Shown here piece by piece: positions 31,036 to 39,960 of a DNA stretch of 64,000 bases; position 1 is the stretch's first letter, and every line of letters starts with the position of its first letter. The position numbers and the translations under genes were made by a program. This DNA is from Kerstersia similis (GTDB taxonomy: Bacteria; Pseudomonadota; Gammaproteobacteria; Burkholderiales; Burkholderiaceae_B). The stretch is taken from positions 1 through 64,000 of the forward strand of contig NZ_CBCSIQ010000010.1 of NCBI RefSeq assembly GCF_965139615.1, written 5' to 3'. The notes under the pieces are model-generated. The model worked only from the letters and a program-made list of their open reading frames with translations. It ran no database searches and was not told the origin of the DNA.

Positions 31036-32688
31036 ATGTTCAGTTTCTTCAAGCGAAAAAAGAATGTGCCGGCACCCGCGCCGGAGACTGCCAATGATGC
31101 CAGCGGCTTGCAGGATGCCGCTGCCGCCGATGATGGCGCGGCGGGACGCAATCCTCCCGATGCGCTGGCGCGGCCTGTGCCTGTCGAGGCGGGTCATGCG
31201 CCGGTTGCGGGCGGCGATGGCGCAGTGCCCCGGCAAGAGGTGCCCCAGGCAGATGCGCCTGCCAGTGCGCCGACGGTAGCACCGGTGGCCGAGACGCCTG
31301 CGGTGGCCGCCGAGGCTGAGCCGGCTGTCCGGTCGTCCTCCGTGGGCGACGCAGCGCCGGCGCTTCAGGCCGCGACGGCTCCGGCAGCGGCGCCAGCAGT
31401 TGTCGTGCCTGCGGCCAGCGCAGCGCAAACGGCAGCCGAGCCGCAAGCGGCTGCGCCCGAGGCGCCGGTGGCGCCAGTGGCGTCTGTCGCATCCATTGCA
31501 CCCGTTGCACCTGTCGCGCCCGTTGCGCCCGTCCCGGCGTCGCCGGTTGGCACGACGCCAGAGCCGGTGGTGGCGCTCGCGCCTGTTCCGGCGCCTGTGT
31601 CCGCTCCTGCTCCCAGTCCCGCACCGGCGGCACCAGCACCGGCACCGGCACCGGCGCGCCAGAATAAGCCGCAATCGCCTGCTGCGGTGGCCGAATCTGC
31701 CCCCGTACCCGCAGCCCCCATATCTGCATCCGCGCCGGAGTCGGGCACCGTGGAAGACACGGCCGCACCGGCCAAGACCTCATGGCTGCAGCGTTTGAAG
31801 CGTGGCCTGTCGCGTACCGGTCAAAGCCTGGGCGGGCTGTTTGTCGGCGTGAAGGTCGATGAAAACCTGTTCGAAGAACTGGAAACCGCGCTCATCATGG
31901 CGGATGCCGGCATGGAAGCCACGGATAAGCTGCTGGGCGAACTGCGCAGCCATGTCCGCAAGGAGCGATTGACGGATGCGGCGCAGGTCAAGGCCGCCTT
32001 GCGCGACATTCTGACCCGCCATCTGCAGGTGTTGGAAAAGCCCTTCCCGCTGAAAGGCGGTGCGCGTCCGCTGGTGGTGATGATTGCCGGCGTCAATGGC
32101 GCGGGCAAGACAACGTCCATTGGCAAGCTGGCGCATGACTTCCAGCGCCAGGGCGCCAGTGTGCTGCTGGCGGCTGGTGATACCTTCCGGGCGGCGGCAC
32201 GCGAGCAATTGATCGCCTGGGGGGAGCGCAACAACGTTACCGTCATTGCGCAGGACGGCGGCGACCCGGCAGCAGTCTCTTTCGACGCTGTCAACGCGGG
32301 CCGTGCACGAGGGGTGAATGTCGTCATGGTGGACACGGCGGGGCGCTTGCCGACCCAATTGCACCTGATGGACGAACTGCGCAAGATCCGCCGCGTGATC
32401 GGCAAGGCGGAAGCCTCGGCGCCCCATGAGGTGCTGCTGGTCGTGGATGGCAACAGTGGCCAGAATGTGCTGGCGCAGATCAAGGCCTTCGATGCGGCCT
32501 TGAACCTGACCGGTCTGGTCGTGACCAAGCTGGATGGCACGGCCAAGGGCGGTACGCTGGCGGCGGTGGCGGCCGGTAGCCAGGGCGTGCGCGCAGTGCC
32601 GGTCTATTGGATTGGTGTGGGTGAAGGGCTGGAGGATCTGCAGGCGTTTTCTGCCCGCGAATTTGCCACTGCGCTACTGGGAGACTGA
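31036..32688 (+). CDS. ftsY: Signal recognition particle receptor FtsY
   Basis: A 550-aa SRP receptor GTPase for co-translational membrane insertion. The NG domain (about 255-550) has the GTP motifs GVNGAGKTTSIGKLA, DTAGRLPTQ and TKLDGTAKGG. The N-terminal domain (about 10-250) is unusual: instead of mainly acidic residues it is a low-complexity Ala/Pro/Val stretch with repeated PVAPVAP and PAPAPA units. I chose the ATG at 31036, where the basic MFSFFKRKK membrane-targeting start is. It is followed by a convergent CYTH-CHAD gene. Confidence 0.95.
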   Translation: MFSFFKRKKNVPAPAPETANDASGLQDAAAADDGAAGRNPPDALARPVPVEAGHAPVAGGDGAVPRQEVPQADAPASAPTVAPVAETPAVAAEAEPAVRSSSVGDAAPALQAATAPAAAPAVVVPAASAAQTAAEPQAAAPEAPVAPVASVASIAPVAPVAPVAPVPASPVGTTPEPVVALAPVPAPVSAPAPSPAPAAPAPAPAPARQNKPQSPAAVAESAPVPAAPISASAPESGTVEDTAAPAKTSWLQRLKRGLSRTGQSLGGLFVGVKVDENLFEELETALIMADAGMEATDKLLGELRSHVRKERLTDAAQVKAALRDILTRHLQVLEKPFPLKGGARPLVVMIAGVNGAGKTTSIGKLAHDFQRQGASVLLAAGDTFRAAAREQLIAWGERNNVTVIAQDGGDPAAVSFDAVNAGRARGVNVVMVDTAGRLPTQLHLMDELRKIRRVIGKAEASAPHEVLLVVDGNSGQNVLAQIKAFDAALNLTGLVVTKLDGTAKGGTLAAVAAGSQGVRAVPVYWIGVGEGLEDLQAFSAREFATALLGD

Positions 32689-32728
32689 GGCGCGCCGCCC
32701 GGTAGCGCCCTGATTCGCCTCCGGTGCA

Positions 32729-34366
32729 TCAGTCGCGCCAGAAACCCGGGCCACGGCCCAGGTCACGCAAGGTGGCCTGGGCGGATTGCTCCAACTGGCC
32801 CAGCCTGGCGGCGAACCAGCCCCGCGCAAACCAGGCTTGGGGGTATTCCGCGCTCAATTGCATGAAGCGGGCATCGGCAACATAAATATCGTTGATGACA
32901 CCCAACTGGTCCTGTACGGCAGCCAGCTTGCGGCGGTAGGCGCGCAGGCGGCCCTGCGGCAACAGGGATTCGGCGAAGGCCAGGCCGTAGCGCAGCCGCT
33001 TGGCGCGTTTGCGCAGGGCATGGCGGGTGTCGATATCCAGCGTACTGAAATGGCGGCCGTCGCGCACGACGCTGCGGTGCCATTTGCGCAGGCGCTGCAT
33101 GAGCAGCCGCTGCAGATTTTCGGTTTCGGTTTTGGCGTCCAGCGGAATAATGGCAACGTCCTGGCCATTCAAGGGCGTGTGGCTGTCTGTGGCGGCGTGA
33201 GCCGTTGCTGGGTCGGCCGCAGCGGGCTTGGCGCTGGAGGTTGCTGGCGTCAGGTCCAGGGTCCAGGCCAACAGATCGAGCAGCCAGCCTTGCACGGCGC
33301 GGCTGCCCGCACTGTCAGCGGCGGATTGTTCGGCATGGCTTTCAGGCAGGGTAATGGCCGGCATGCCGGCTGCCATCAGAGCGGGCAGGATTTCATCGCG
33401 CAGCACATCGTCGTCGCGGTTGGCGCCGAACTGGCCGAATATGGTGCGCGCGGCTTGTTGCAGCGGTAGCGGGGGCAGGCTGGCCCAGCCATCGAACAGG
33501 CGCCAGGCGGAACGCAGGCGGCGCATGCCGACACGTAACTGGTGCACGTGCCCGGGATGGCCGGCCGCATAAACGCCGGCGGTGTCGATTTCCGTCAGGA
33601 CGGCGGCATTGCGGGCGATTTGTTCCAGGCATTCCTGCGTGATGACCCGCAGGGCCTGAGCTGGGGATTGCCGGGATGTCAGCACCACCGGCTGGATCGG
33701 GCGCGGCGCCCAGAACCGGCTGATTTCCGTGGCGCGCAGCTGGTTGGTTTCGGGCGCGCCGGCCGGGCCGGCTGCTTCCAGGCGCAAGGCGGTCGTGGCC
33801 AGCGCATCGCCCCGCTCGGATTTGCTGCGCAGATCCAATACCAGACCGTGTTTTTGCTGCCATCGGCGGCCGAGCTGGAATACCGCCTGCAAGTGGCCGG
33901 AGACCAATTCGAATTCGACTTCGGAAATGGGCAGTTCGAGGCCCCCGGCACGCAGCCAGCCCCGGTCGTAGGCGATTTCCACGACACCCTGGCGGGTGCG
34001 CACGCGGCGCAATTGGCGCATGACGTCCGTTTCGTAGCGCACGCCCAGTTCGCCCGCCAGATTTTCCAGCACCGGGGCAACTGGCGTATCGGCATAGACG
34101 GAAAGATCCAGTACCGGCCCGGGACGGTCATGGTTGAGTTCCAGGCGCGCCAGCGCATGCGCGCCGGGCGTCTTGAGGGTCTGCACCCAATGGTCGCCTT
34201 CCCGGCGCAGACGGATGGCCACGCGGGCCTGCGCCAGTTCGCGGGTGGGCGTGTCGAAATACAGCGCATGCAGGGCGATGTTTTCCGTAGCGCCGCGCGC
34301 GAGTTCCTGTTCCACGCCGGCGCGGGCGCTGGCGGGGACATGCAGTTTCAATTCCTGTTCGGACAT
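32729..34366 (-). CDS. CYTH and CHAD domain protein
   Basis: A 545-aa protein. The N-terminal CYTH (triphosphate tunnel) domain covers about residues 1-215 with the signature EQELKL (ExExK) right after the start. The C-terminal CHAD domain (about 260-540) has helical segments with conserved histidines and basic residues (VHQLRVGMRRLRSAWRLF, HALRKRAKRLRYGLAF), which bind polyphosphate. CYTH proteins hydrolyse inorganic triphosphate. A polyphosphate-related role is likely. I chose the ATG at 34366; the frame upstream to 34399 is not needed. Confidence 0.88.
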   Translation of the reverse strand: MSEQELKLHVPASARAGVEQELARGATENIALHALYFDTPTRELAQARVAIRLRREGDHWVQTLKTPGAHALARLELNHDRPGPVLDLSVYADTPVAPVLENLAGELGVRYETDVMRQLRRVRTRQGVVEIAYDRGWLRAGGLELPISEVEFELVSGHLQAVFQLGRRWQQKHGLVLDLRSKSERGDALATTALRLEAAGPAGAPETNQLRATEISRFWAPRPIQPVVLTSRQSPAQALRVITQECLEQIARNAAVLTEIDTAGVYAAGHPGHVHQLRVGMRRLRSAWRLFDGWASLPPLPLQQAARTIFGQFGANRDDDVLRDEILPALMAAGMPAITLPESHAEQSAADSAGSRAVQGWLLDLLAWTLDLTPATSSAKPAAADPATAHAATDSHTPLNGQDVAIIPLDAKTETENLQRLLMQRLRKWHRSVVRDGRHFSTLDIDTRHALRKRAKRLRYGLAFAESLLPQGRLRAYRRKLAAVQDQLGVINDIYVADARFMQLSAEYPQAWFARGWFAARLGQLEQSAQATLRDLGRGPGFWRD

Positions 34367-34601
34367 GTTGGCGACCGTTGTGTATGCAAACCCGCTCATC
34401 TTAGCCCGAGGAACCCTGAATTTTGATGACGAGTCATCGCAATGTCATGATCGTGCGCGTGCGCGGGGTTCCCCTTCCGGCCGCGGGAATCCGGGGCAGG
34501 AAAACCGGCGGGACTGTCTGCCCGGCAGGGGGAATTCGGGCATTCCCTCCCTGTGGCAGCGTAGAATAGAGGGGTTGAAGCAGATTTCCAGCGAGTCATC
34601 A

Positions 34602-35798
34602 ATGTCAGTCACACAAGCCGCCGGCGTGCCGGCAGAAGACACGCCCATTGCCGGGGTGTCCATCGCGCCCGTCAATGAAATCATCGCCGAGCTGCGTGCC
34701 GGCCGCATTGTCATCCTGGTGGATGAAGAAGATCGTGAAAATGAAGGCGATCTTGTCATGGCCGCGGATTTCGTGACGCCCGAAGCCATCAATTTCATGG
34801 TGACGCACGGCCGCGGGCTGGTTTGCCTGACGCTGACCGAAGAACGTTGCGAACAGCTGGGCCTGACTATGATGGCCAGCCGCAACGGTACGCGCTACGG
34901 GACTAATTTCACGGTGTCCATCGAAGCCGCCGTCGGTGTCGAAACCGGCATTTCCGCGTATGACCGCGCCCGCACCATCCAGGCTGCCGTGGCGCGCGAT
35001 GCCCGTCCGGAAGACCTGGTGCAGCCCGGGCATATCTTCCCTGTTCGCGCCGTGCGCGGCGGGGTGCTGGTGCGTGCCGGCCATACGGAAGCCGGTTGCG
35101 ACCTGACCGCCATGGCCGGCCTGACGCCGGCAGCTGTCATCTGCGAAATTCTCAAACCTGACGGCACCATGGCGCGTTTGCCGGACCTGGCGGTTTTTGC
35201 ACAGGAGCACGGCCTGAAGATCGGCACGATCGCTGACCTGATCCAATACCGCAACGAACATGAGTCCGTTGTGCAGCGTGTGGCCGAACGTGAAGTCAGC
35301 ACGCCCTGGGGGCGTTTCCGTGCCGTGGCCTATCGTGATACCGCAGCCGGCGCACCGCATCTGGCGCTGGTGCATGGCGATGTCCAGGCTGCCGCTGAAA
35401 CATTGGTTCGTGTGCATGAACCCGCTTCCGTGCTCGACATCCTTGACGGTGAAGGTGGCGGGCATAGCTGGACCGTCGCCAGCGCGCTGGAAGCCCTGCG
35501 CCAATCCAAGGCCGGCGTATTGGTGTTGTTGAACTGCGCGGATTCGGCTGATTCCTTTTTCGCGCACGCTGCCTCATGGCAGGCCGATGCCGACGCCGCG
35601 CCGGCAGCGCCCACGGGCGACCGTTTCGATCTGCGCACCTATGGTATCGGCGCACGAATTTTGCGCGACCTGGGTGTCTCGCGCATGCGTCTGCTGGCGC
35701 GTCCACGCAAGATGCCTAGTATGATGGCGGGTTTTGGCCTGGACATCACGGGCTACGATAGCGATCTCGCTTCCTCTTCCAAGTCTGAACAAGGCTGA
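34602..35798 (+). CDS. ribBX: 3,4-dihydroxy-2-butanone 4-phosphate synthase with degenerate GTP cyclohydrolase II domain (RibBX type)
   Basis: A 398-aa protein. Residues about 20-225 form a complete RibB domain that makes 3,4-dihydroxy-2-butanone 4-phosphate from ribulose 5-phosphate, with the active-site motif DEEDRENEGDLVMAADF and HTEAGCDLTAMAG. The C-terminal half (about 230-398) has the position of RibA but lacks the zinc-binding cysteines and the GDxFGS-type catalytic segment, so it should not hydrolyse GTP. This matches the RibBX variant described in proteobacteria; a separate ribA must exist elsewhere. It starts the ribBX-ribH-nusB operon. A tagaat at 34562-34567 could be the -10. Confidence 0.92.
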   Translation: MSVTQAAGVPAEDTPIAGVSIAPVNEIIAELRAGRIVILVDEEDRENEGDLVMAADFVTPEAINFMVTHGRGLVCLTLTEERCEQLGLTMMASRNGTRYGTNFTVSIEAAVGVETGISAYDRARTIQAAVARDARPEDLVQPGHIFPVRAVRGGVLVRAGHTEAGCDLTAMAGLTPAAVICEILKPDGTMARLPDLAVFAQEHGLKIGTIADLIQYRNEHESVVQRVAEREVSTPWGRFRAVAYRDTAAGAPHLALVHGDVQAAAETLVRVHEPASVLDILDGEGGGHSWTVASALEALRQSKAGVLVLLNCADSADSFFAHAASWQADADAAPAAPTGDRFDLRTYGIGARILRDLGVSRMRLLARPRKMPSMMAGFGLDITGYDSDLASSSKSEQG

Positions 35799-35802
35799 AA
35801 TC

Positions 35803-36321
35803 ATGAATCCTTACGTCATTGAACCCGACCTGAACGGCGAAGGCCTGCACATCGGCATCGTGCGCGCCCGCTTCAACGAATCCATTGGCCAGGCAGAACT
35901 CGAAAGCTGCCTGGAAGAGCTGGAAAGCCTGGGTGTGGATCTGCGCGACGTGATGGTGACCAGTGTGCCCGGCGCGCTGGAACTCGGCCCGGTGCTGGTG
36001 CAGATGGCCGATACCGGCGAATTCGACGCCTTGATCGCGCTGGGCGCAGTCATTCGCGGCGAGACCTATCACTTCGAAATCGTCAGCAACGAAAGTGCTG
36101 CCGCAATTTCCCGCGTTGCCCTGGAAACCGGTGTGCCGGTAGCCAATGGCGTGCTGACCACCGAAACCGACGAACAGGCGGAAGCCCGTGCGGCCGACAA
36201 GGGCCGTGATTGCGCCCGCGCTGCCGTGGAAATGGTCAACCTCCTGGTGGCCTTGCAGCCCGAGGAAAGCGACGAAGACGAGGAAGAAGATTTTGACGAA
36301 TCCGAGGATGACCGTGGCTGA
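35803..36321 (+). CDS. ribH: 6,7-dimethyl-8-ribityllumazine synthase
   Basis: A 172-aa lumazine synthase, the penultimate step of riboflavin synthesis, joining the RibB product with the pyrimidine. Conserved pieces are IGIVRARFNESI, VTSVPGALELGPVL, LGAVIRGETYHFEIVSNESA and PVANGVLTTETDEQAEARA. The C-terminal 20 residues are an extra acidic tail rich in Glu and Asp. It starts 4 bp after ribBX and overlaps nusB by 14 nt. The upstream frame to 35734 overlaps ribBX and is spurious. Confidence 0.95.
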   Translation: MNPYVIEPDLNGEGLHIGIVRARFNESIGQAELESCLEELESLGVDLRDVMVTSVPGALELGPVLVQMADTGEFDALIALGAVIRGETYHFEIVSNESAAAISRVALETGVPVANGVLTTETDEQAEARAADKGRDCARAAVEMVNLLVALQPEESDEDEEEDFDESEDDRG

Positions 36322-36778
36322 GCAGGCATCTGGACGTAGTGCGCGCCGTCGCGCGCGTGAATTTGCATTGCAGGGTATCTACGCCTGGCTGGTTCGCGGC
36401 AATCTGGGCGACCAGGACACTGGTTCGATTGATGCGCACCTGCGCTCCGATCCGGAGTTCGCCGAGGCGGATTTCGATTGGTACCGCACGCTGCTCAATG
36501 GCGTGTTCACCGATGCGGCAGAGCTGCGCGAGCAGTTCCAGCCGTTTATCGACCGCCCGCTGGCCGAGCTGTCGCCGGTGGAGCACGGTATTTTGCTGAT
36601 CGGGACGTTTGAGCTGACGCGTCATCCGGAAGTGCCTTACAAGGTAGCCATCAACGAAGCCGTTGAATTGGCCAAGTCCTTTGGCGGCACGGATGGCTTC
36701 AAGTTCGTCAACGGCGTGCTCGACAAGCTGGCGGCCGTGGTGCGTCCGCAGGAGCTGCGCGCTGCGCCGCGCCGCTAA
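36308..36778 (+). CDS. nusB: Transcription antitermination factor NusB
   Basis: A 156-aa all-helical RNA-binding protein that works with NusE, NusA and NusG in rRNA antitermination. Conserved segments are RSARRRAREFALQGIYAWL near the start, LSPVEHGILLIGTFEL, and PYKVAINEAVELAKSFGGTDGFKFVNGVLDKLA. The start ATG at 36308 overlaps the ribH end by 14 nt; a GTG at 36314 is also possible. The ribH-nusB order is usual in bacteria. Confidence 0.95.
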   Translation: MTVAEQASGRSARRRAREFALQGIYAWLVRGNLGDQDTGSIDAHLRSDPEFAEADFDWYRTLLNGVFTDAAELREQFQPFIDRPLAELSPVEHGILLIGTFELTRHPEVPYKVAINEAVELAKSFGGTDGFKFVNGVLDKLAAVVRPQELRAAPRR

Positions 36779-36908
36779 GGCGTAGCCAGGGCAGGGCGGG
36801 CATTTGCTGCATTTTCTGCCCCTGCGCTGATGCTGTCTGGCGGATTCTATGTATGTGGGCGGGTTCGTACCGTAAGGTGACGAGCCCGTTTGCTTTCCTG
36901 GGGGCGTG

Positions 36909-37868
36909 ATGGCCGCGGAATTTGACCTTATCCGGAAATATTTCACTCATCCTGCCCCGGTGGGCATGCTGGGCGTCGGTGATGATTGCGCGCTGTTTTC
37001 GGTACCGGCAGGACAATCCTGTGCCGTCAGTACCGATATGCTGGTCGAGGGCCGCCATTTTTTCCCGGACGTTGATCCGGTCTTGCTGGGGCACAAGGCA
37101 CTGGCAGTCAATCTCTCGGATCTGGCCGCGATGGGGGCGGAGCCTATCGCTTGTGTGCTGGGCTTGAGCCTGCCCGCTGTCGATGCTGCCTGGCTGGAAG
37201 GGTTTTCCAGCGGTTTCCTGGCCTTGTCCCGGGAACATGGCTGCCCGCTGGTGGGGGGCGATACCACGCGCGGGTCGAATATCTGCCTCAGCGTCACGGT
37301 GTTCGGGGCAGTGCCTGCCGGGCAGGCGCTGCGGCGCGATGCCGGGCAGGTGGGGGACGATATCTGGGTCTCGGGCACGCTGGGCGGCGCGGACATTGCA
37401 CTGCAACTGATGCAGGGTAATTTGCCGCAAGAGCAATGGCGTCTGTCAGGGGTACGTGGTGCGTTGGAGCGTCCGGAACCGCAACTGGCATTGGGGCGTG
37501 GCTTGCGTGGCATTGCCCATGCTGCCATCGACATTTCGGATGGCTTGCTGCAGGACCTGGGGCATATTCTTGCCGCCAGCCGCTGCGCAGCCCAGCTGGA
37601 CATACGCGCCTTGCCGGTGCATCCCGGACTGACGGGCCTGGCAGACGATATTCTGCTGGATGCCTTGCTGGGCGGCGGCGATGTTTATCAATTGTGCTTT
37701 ACTGCCGCGCCGGCTCAACGCGATGCTGTCTTGCAGGCAGCGCTCGCAGCCGGGGCGTCTGTCAGCCGCATCGGCAGGCTGGAGTCAGGCCCCAGCGGAG
37801 CATTGCGGGACGGCCAGGGCGCGCCCTTGTCCATGCGGCGTGCAGGTTTTGACCATTTCGAAGGATAG
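36909..37868 (+). CDS. thiL: Thiamine-monophosphate kinase
   Basis: A 319-aa kinase that phosphorylates thiamine monophosphate to thiamine pyrophosphate. Visible motifs are the N-terminal GVGDDCALF, TDMLVEGRHFF, GGDTTRGS and AIDISDGLLQDLGH, all typical of the ThiL/PurM-like fold. The ATG at 36909 is preferred; a GTG at 36906 is three bases upstream. It lies 130 bp after nusB and 2 bp before pgpA, so nusB-thiL-pgpA-pncC may be one transcript. Confidence 0.94.
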   Translation: MAAEFDLIRKYFTHPAPVGMLGVGDDCALFSVPAGQSCAVSTDMLVEGRHFFPDVDPVLLGHKALAVNLSDLAAMGAEPIACVLGLSLPAVDAAWLEGFSSGFLALSREHGCPLVGGDTTRGSNICLSVTVFGAVPAGQALRRDAGQVGDDIWVSGTLGGADIALQLMQGNLPQEQWRLSGVRGALERPEPQLALGRGLRGIAHAAIDISDGLLQDLGHILAASRCAAQLDIRALPVHPGLTGLADDILLDALLGGGDVYQLCFTAAPAQRDAVLQAALAAGASVSRIGRLESGPSGALRDGQGAPLSMRRAGFDHFEG

Positions 37869-37870
37869 TC

Positions 37871-38386
37871 ATGAATGACAAGCATGCGAAAGCGGCGCGG
37901 ATAACACCTGGGCTGGGTTGGGTGCTGCGCTCACCTGCGCGTTTTCTTGCCATGGGCCTGGGCAGCGGTTTGCTGCGTCCGGCACCGGGGACCTGGGGAA
38001 CCCTGGCCGCCTGGCTGTTGTGGCTGCTGGTGCCGCTGGGCGCATCGAATGCCGGTATCGGCATTATTCTGGCCCTGTGTTTTATTTACGGTTGCTGGAT
38101 TTGCCAGCGGGTCGGGCAAGAGCTGGGCGTACCGGATCATGGTGGCATGGTCTGGGACGAGATGGTGGCCTTCTGGCTGGTGCTATGGCTATCGCCGGCA
38201 GGCTGGTTTGCCCAGCTGTGCGCGTTTGCTTTGTTCCGCCTTTTCGATATCGTCAAGCCAGCGCCGATTCGTCAGCTCGATGCCCATTTCAAAAATGGCT
38301 TCGGCGTCATGCTGGACGACTTGCTGGCAGCAGGTTATACCTTGATCGTTATGGCGTTGCTGAACTGGGCCGGCTTGTTCGGCTGA
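37871..38386 (+). CDS. pgpA: Phosphatidylglycerophosphatase A
   Basis: A 171-aa membrane phosphatase that makes phosphatidylglycerol from phosphatidylglycerophosphate. The segment LRPAPGTWGTL is the family N-terminal motif, and VWDEMVAFWLVL carries the conserved acidic residues. About four hydrophobic helices follow. It starts 2 bp after thiL, as in most proteobacteria. Confidence 0.93.
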   Translation: MNDKHAKAARITPGLGWVLRSPARFLAMGLGSGLLRPAPGTWGTLAAWLLWLLVPLGASNAGIGIILALCFIYGCWICQRVGQELGVPDHGGMVWDEMVAFWLVLWLSPAGWFAQLCAFALFRLFDIVKPAPIRQLDAHFKNGFGVMLDDLLAAGYTLIVMALLNWAGLFG

Positions 38387-38459
38387 ATCCTGTCAGGCAC
38401 ATGGCTGGCAGACGCGTGCAGCCTGCCAGCAGCCGCGGGAATTGAATGGAGAGTGCCGG

Positions 38460-38981
38460 ATGGAGTCTGATAAGGAAGTCCTGGAAGCCGTGGAGGCATT
38501 GGCGGCTGCATTGAAGCAAAGGGGCTGGCGTCTGGGGACGGCCGAGTCCTGCACGGGCGGGCTGCTGGCTGGTGCCCTGACGGCGCTGGCAGGTTCCAGC
38601 GACTGGTACCACGGCGGCTTCGTGACTTACAGCAATGCCGAGAAAGTCCGCCAGCTGGGGGTGGCCGATGTCTCGCTGGAAATGCATGGCGCGGTCAGCG
38701 AGCAGGTTGCCAGCCAGATGGCGACTGGGGTGCTGGCGGTCACGCGGGAAACCCAGTTTGCGATTTCCACGACCGGCATTGCCGGCCCGGGCGGCGCGAC
38801 GCCGGGCAAGCCGGTCGGCATGGTGTGTTTCGGTTTTGCCAGACTCTGTGAGGATGGGGTGGTGGTAGCGGCCCAGACCCGATTGTTTGACGGCGACCGC
38901 GCCGCTGTGCGCCGTGCCGCTGTGCTGTATGCCCTGCGTGCGGCCTTGCCGCTGATCAGCGCGCCTTGCCCGGCTGCGTGA
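38460..38981 (+). CDS. pncC: Nicotinamide-nucleotide amidase, CinA C-terminal type
   Basis: A 173-aa amidase that hydrolyses nicotinamide mononucleotide to nicotinic acid mononucleotide. Motifs GTAESCTGGLLA, GGFVTYSNAEK and ISTTGIAGPGG are typical. It is the stand-alone PncC form without the N-terminal CinA domain. I chose the ATG at 38460 because GGAGAG lies 6 nt upstream; a TTG at 38442 is an alternative. It ends the thiL-pgpA-pncC run. Confidence 0.93.
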   Translation: MESDKEVLEAVEALAAALKQRGWRLGTAESCTGGLLAGALTALAGSSDWYHGGFVTYSNAEKVRQLGVADVSLEMHGAVSEQVASQMATGVLAVTRETQFAISTTGIAGPGGATPGKPVGMVCFGFARLCEDGVVVAAQTRLFDGDRAAVRRAAVLYALRAALPLISAPCPAA

Positions 38982-39079
38982 GGGATCGTCGTCGAGCGGG
39001 GCAGGGCGGCAATGTCAGCTCATACTGCTGCTGCCCGCACTGATGCCCGTACTGATGCCCCGAGGGGCGAGGGGCAATG

Positions 39080-39099
39080 GGCGATACCAAAGTATCGCC
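39080..39099. promoter_or_regulatory. Perfect inverted repeat, possible regulator site
   Basis: GGCGATAC (39080-39087) and GTATCGCC (39092-39099) are perfect 8-bp arms around a caaa spacer. There is no T tract, so it is not a standard terminator. It could be a binding site of the FixJ-type regulator encoded downstream (41118) or an mRNA 3' hairpin of pncC. Confidence 0.4.
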
Positions 39100-39457
39100 G
39101 GGCCATCCCAAGATGCACTAGGCCGGAGCGGCCTGGACGCGCATAATCCTGATTGTTCCGCTTACCCGCGCAGCCTTGTTCCAGACGCGTCAATTCCCGT
39201 TCTGGGCGGCATCTGGCGGGGCCAGTCCGATCATGGCGCTGAACCCTGCTGCAAACACAGGCAGCGGACACGCTCCGGATTTCTATCCGGGGTTCTGCAC
39301 AGTTGGCCCGTCAATTCCGGCGTGGCCAGGAGTACAGGAAAAAATGCCAGAAGACAGTTGTAGTTCCTCATTAGCGAGCCTGCGCCGCACTGATTGAACC
39401 GGGGTTTCGTCTTGCCCGCGGCGGCCAGGTCATACCGACGATCCGCAGAGGTAAGAA

Positions 39458-39742
39458 ATGAAATTCCTGAACGTGGCTTTTCTGTCCCGGCATCAGATTG
39501 CCGTCCATGCCTTGTTTGCCAATGCCGTCAGTGCGGCAGCACCGCCGCGCCATGGCGCATTGAATCGCAACGCCTCCCTGGCTTGCCGCACAGGTGCGCG
39601 CAAGGCGGTCTGGCGCACGACGCCGGCTGGCGGGCTGGAATGCCGCTGGGTGGCGGATGAGGCTGCCCAGGGGCGCCCCAGGCGTCGAACCGCCTACGCC
39701 CGCATCGGCGCCTGCGTGCCCGGTACTGGGCGCCGAGCCTGA
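39458..39742 (+). CDS. Small hypothetical protein
   Basis: A 94-aa reading frame with a good Shine-Dalgarno (gaggtaagaa, 6 nt from the ATG). The protein starts MKFLNVAFLSRHQIAVHALF and contains GGLECRWVADEA; short proteins with an LECRW motif are common hypothetical proteins in Burkholderiales and Xanthomonadales. The C-terminal third is Arg-rich and could be non-coding. No transmembrane segment. Function unknown and reality uncertain. Confidence 0.3.
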   Translation: MKFLNVAFLSRHQIAVHALFANAVSAAAPPRHGALNRNASLACRTGARKAVWRTTPAGGLECRWVADEAAQGRPRRRTAYARIGACVPGTGRRA

Positions 39743-39960
39743 GGCAGGGACGTTCAGGGTGCGCGAAGTCATTCGTGTCCCCCCACGCCACCCCTTGTTC
39801 CGTTTGTTCTAGGGGCGGAGCAAAGCCTGGCCTGCCAGCCGGTCGCTGCGCCGGCCGGGTCGTTTACGTCATTGCATGCGCGGTGCCATTGGTTTGTCCG
39901 TCCGCCCGTCCGCCGCGTTCCAGGCAGACGGGTGGACGCTTGCATGGGGAAGGAAGTCCG

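Larger units (their letters stand above)
38982..39960. other. Sparse 1-kb region upstream of the two-component genes
   Basis: Almost 1 kb between pncC and the sensor kinase. The only items I can name are a perfect inverted repeat at 39080-39099 and one short reading frame with a good ribosome-binding site at 39458-39742. Several other frames are open by chance at this GC content. No tRNA, mobile element or attachment site was seen. Confidence 0.6.

Noticed and set aside
34400..34601. FMN riboswitch upstream of ribBX
   Set aside because: None of the conserved RFN-element segments is visible. The region has only a possible -10 sequence.
39594..39812. Second small frame overlapping the 94-codon frame
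   Set aside because: No ribosome-binding site and an Arg/Pro-rich composition typical of chance frames in high-GC DNA.
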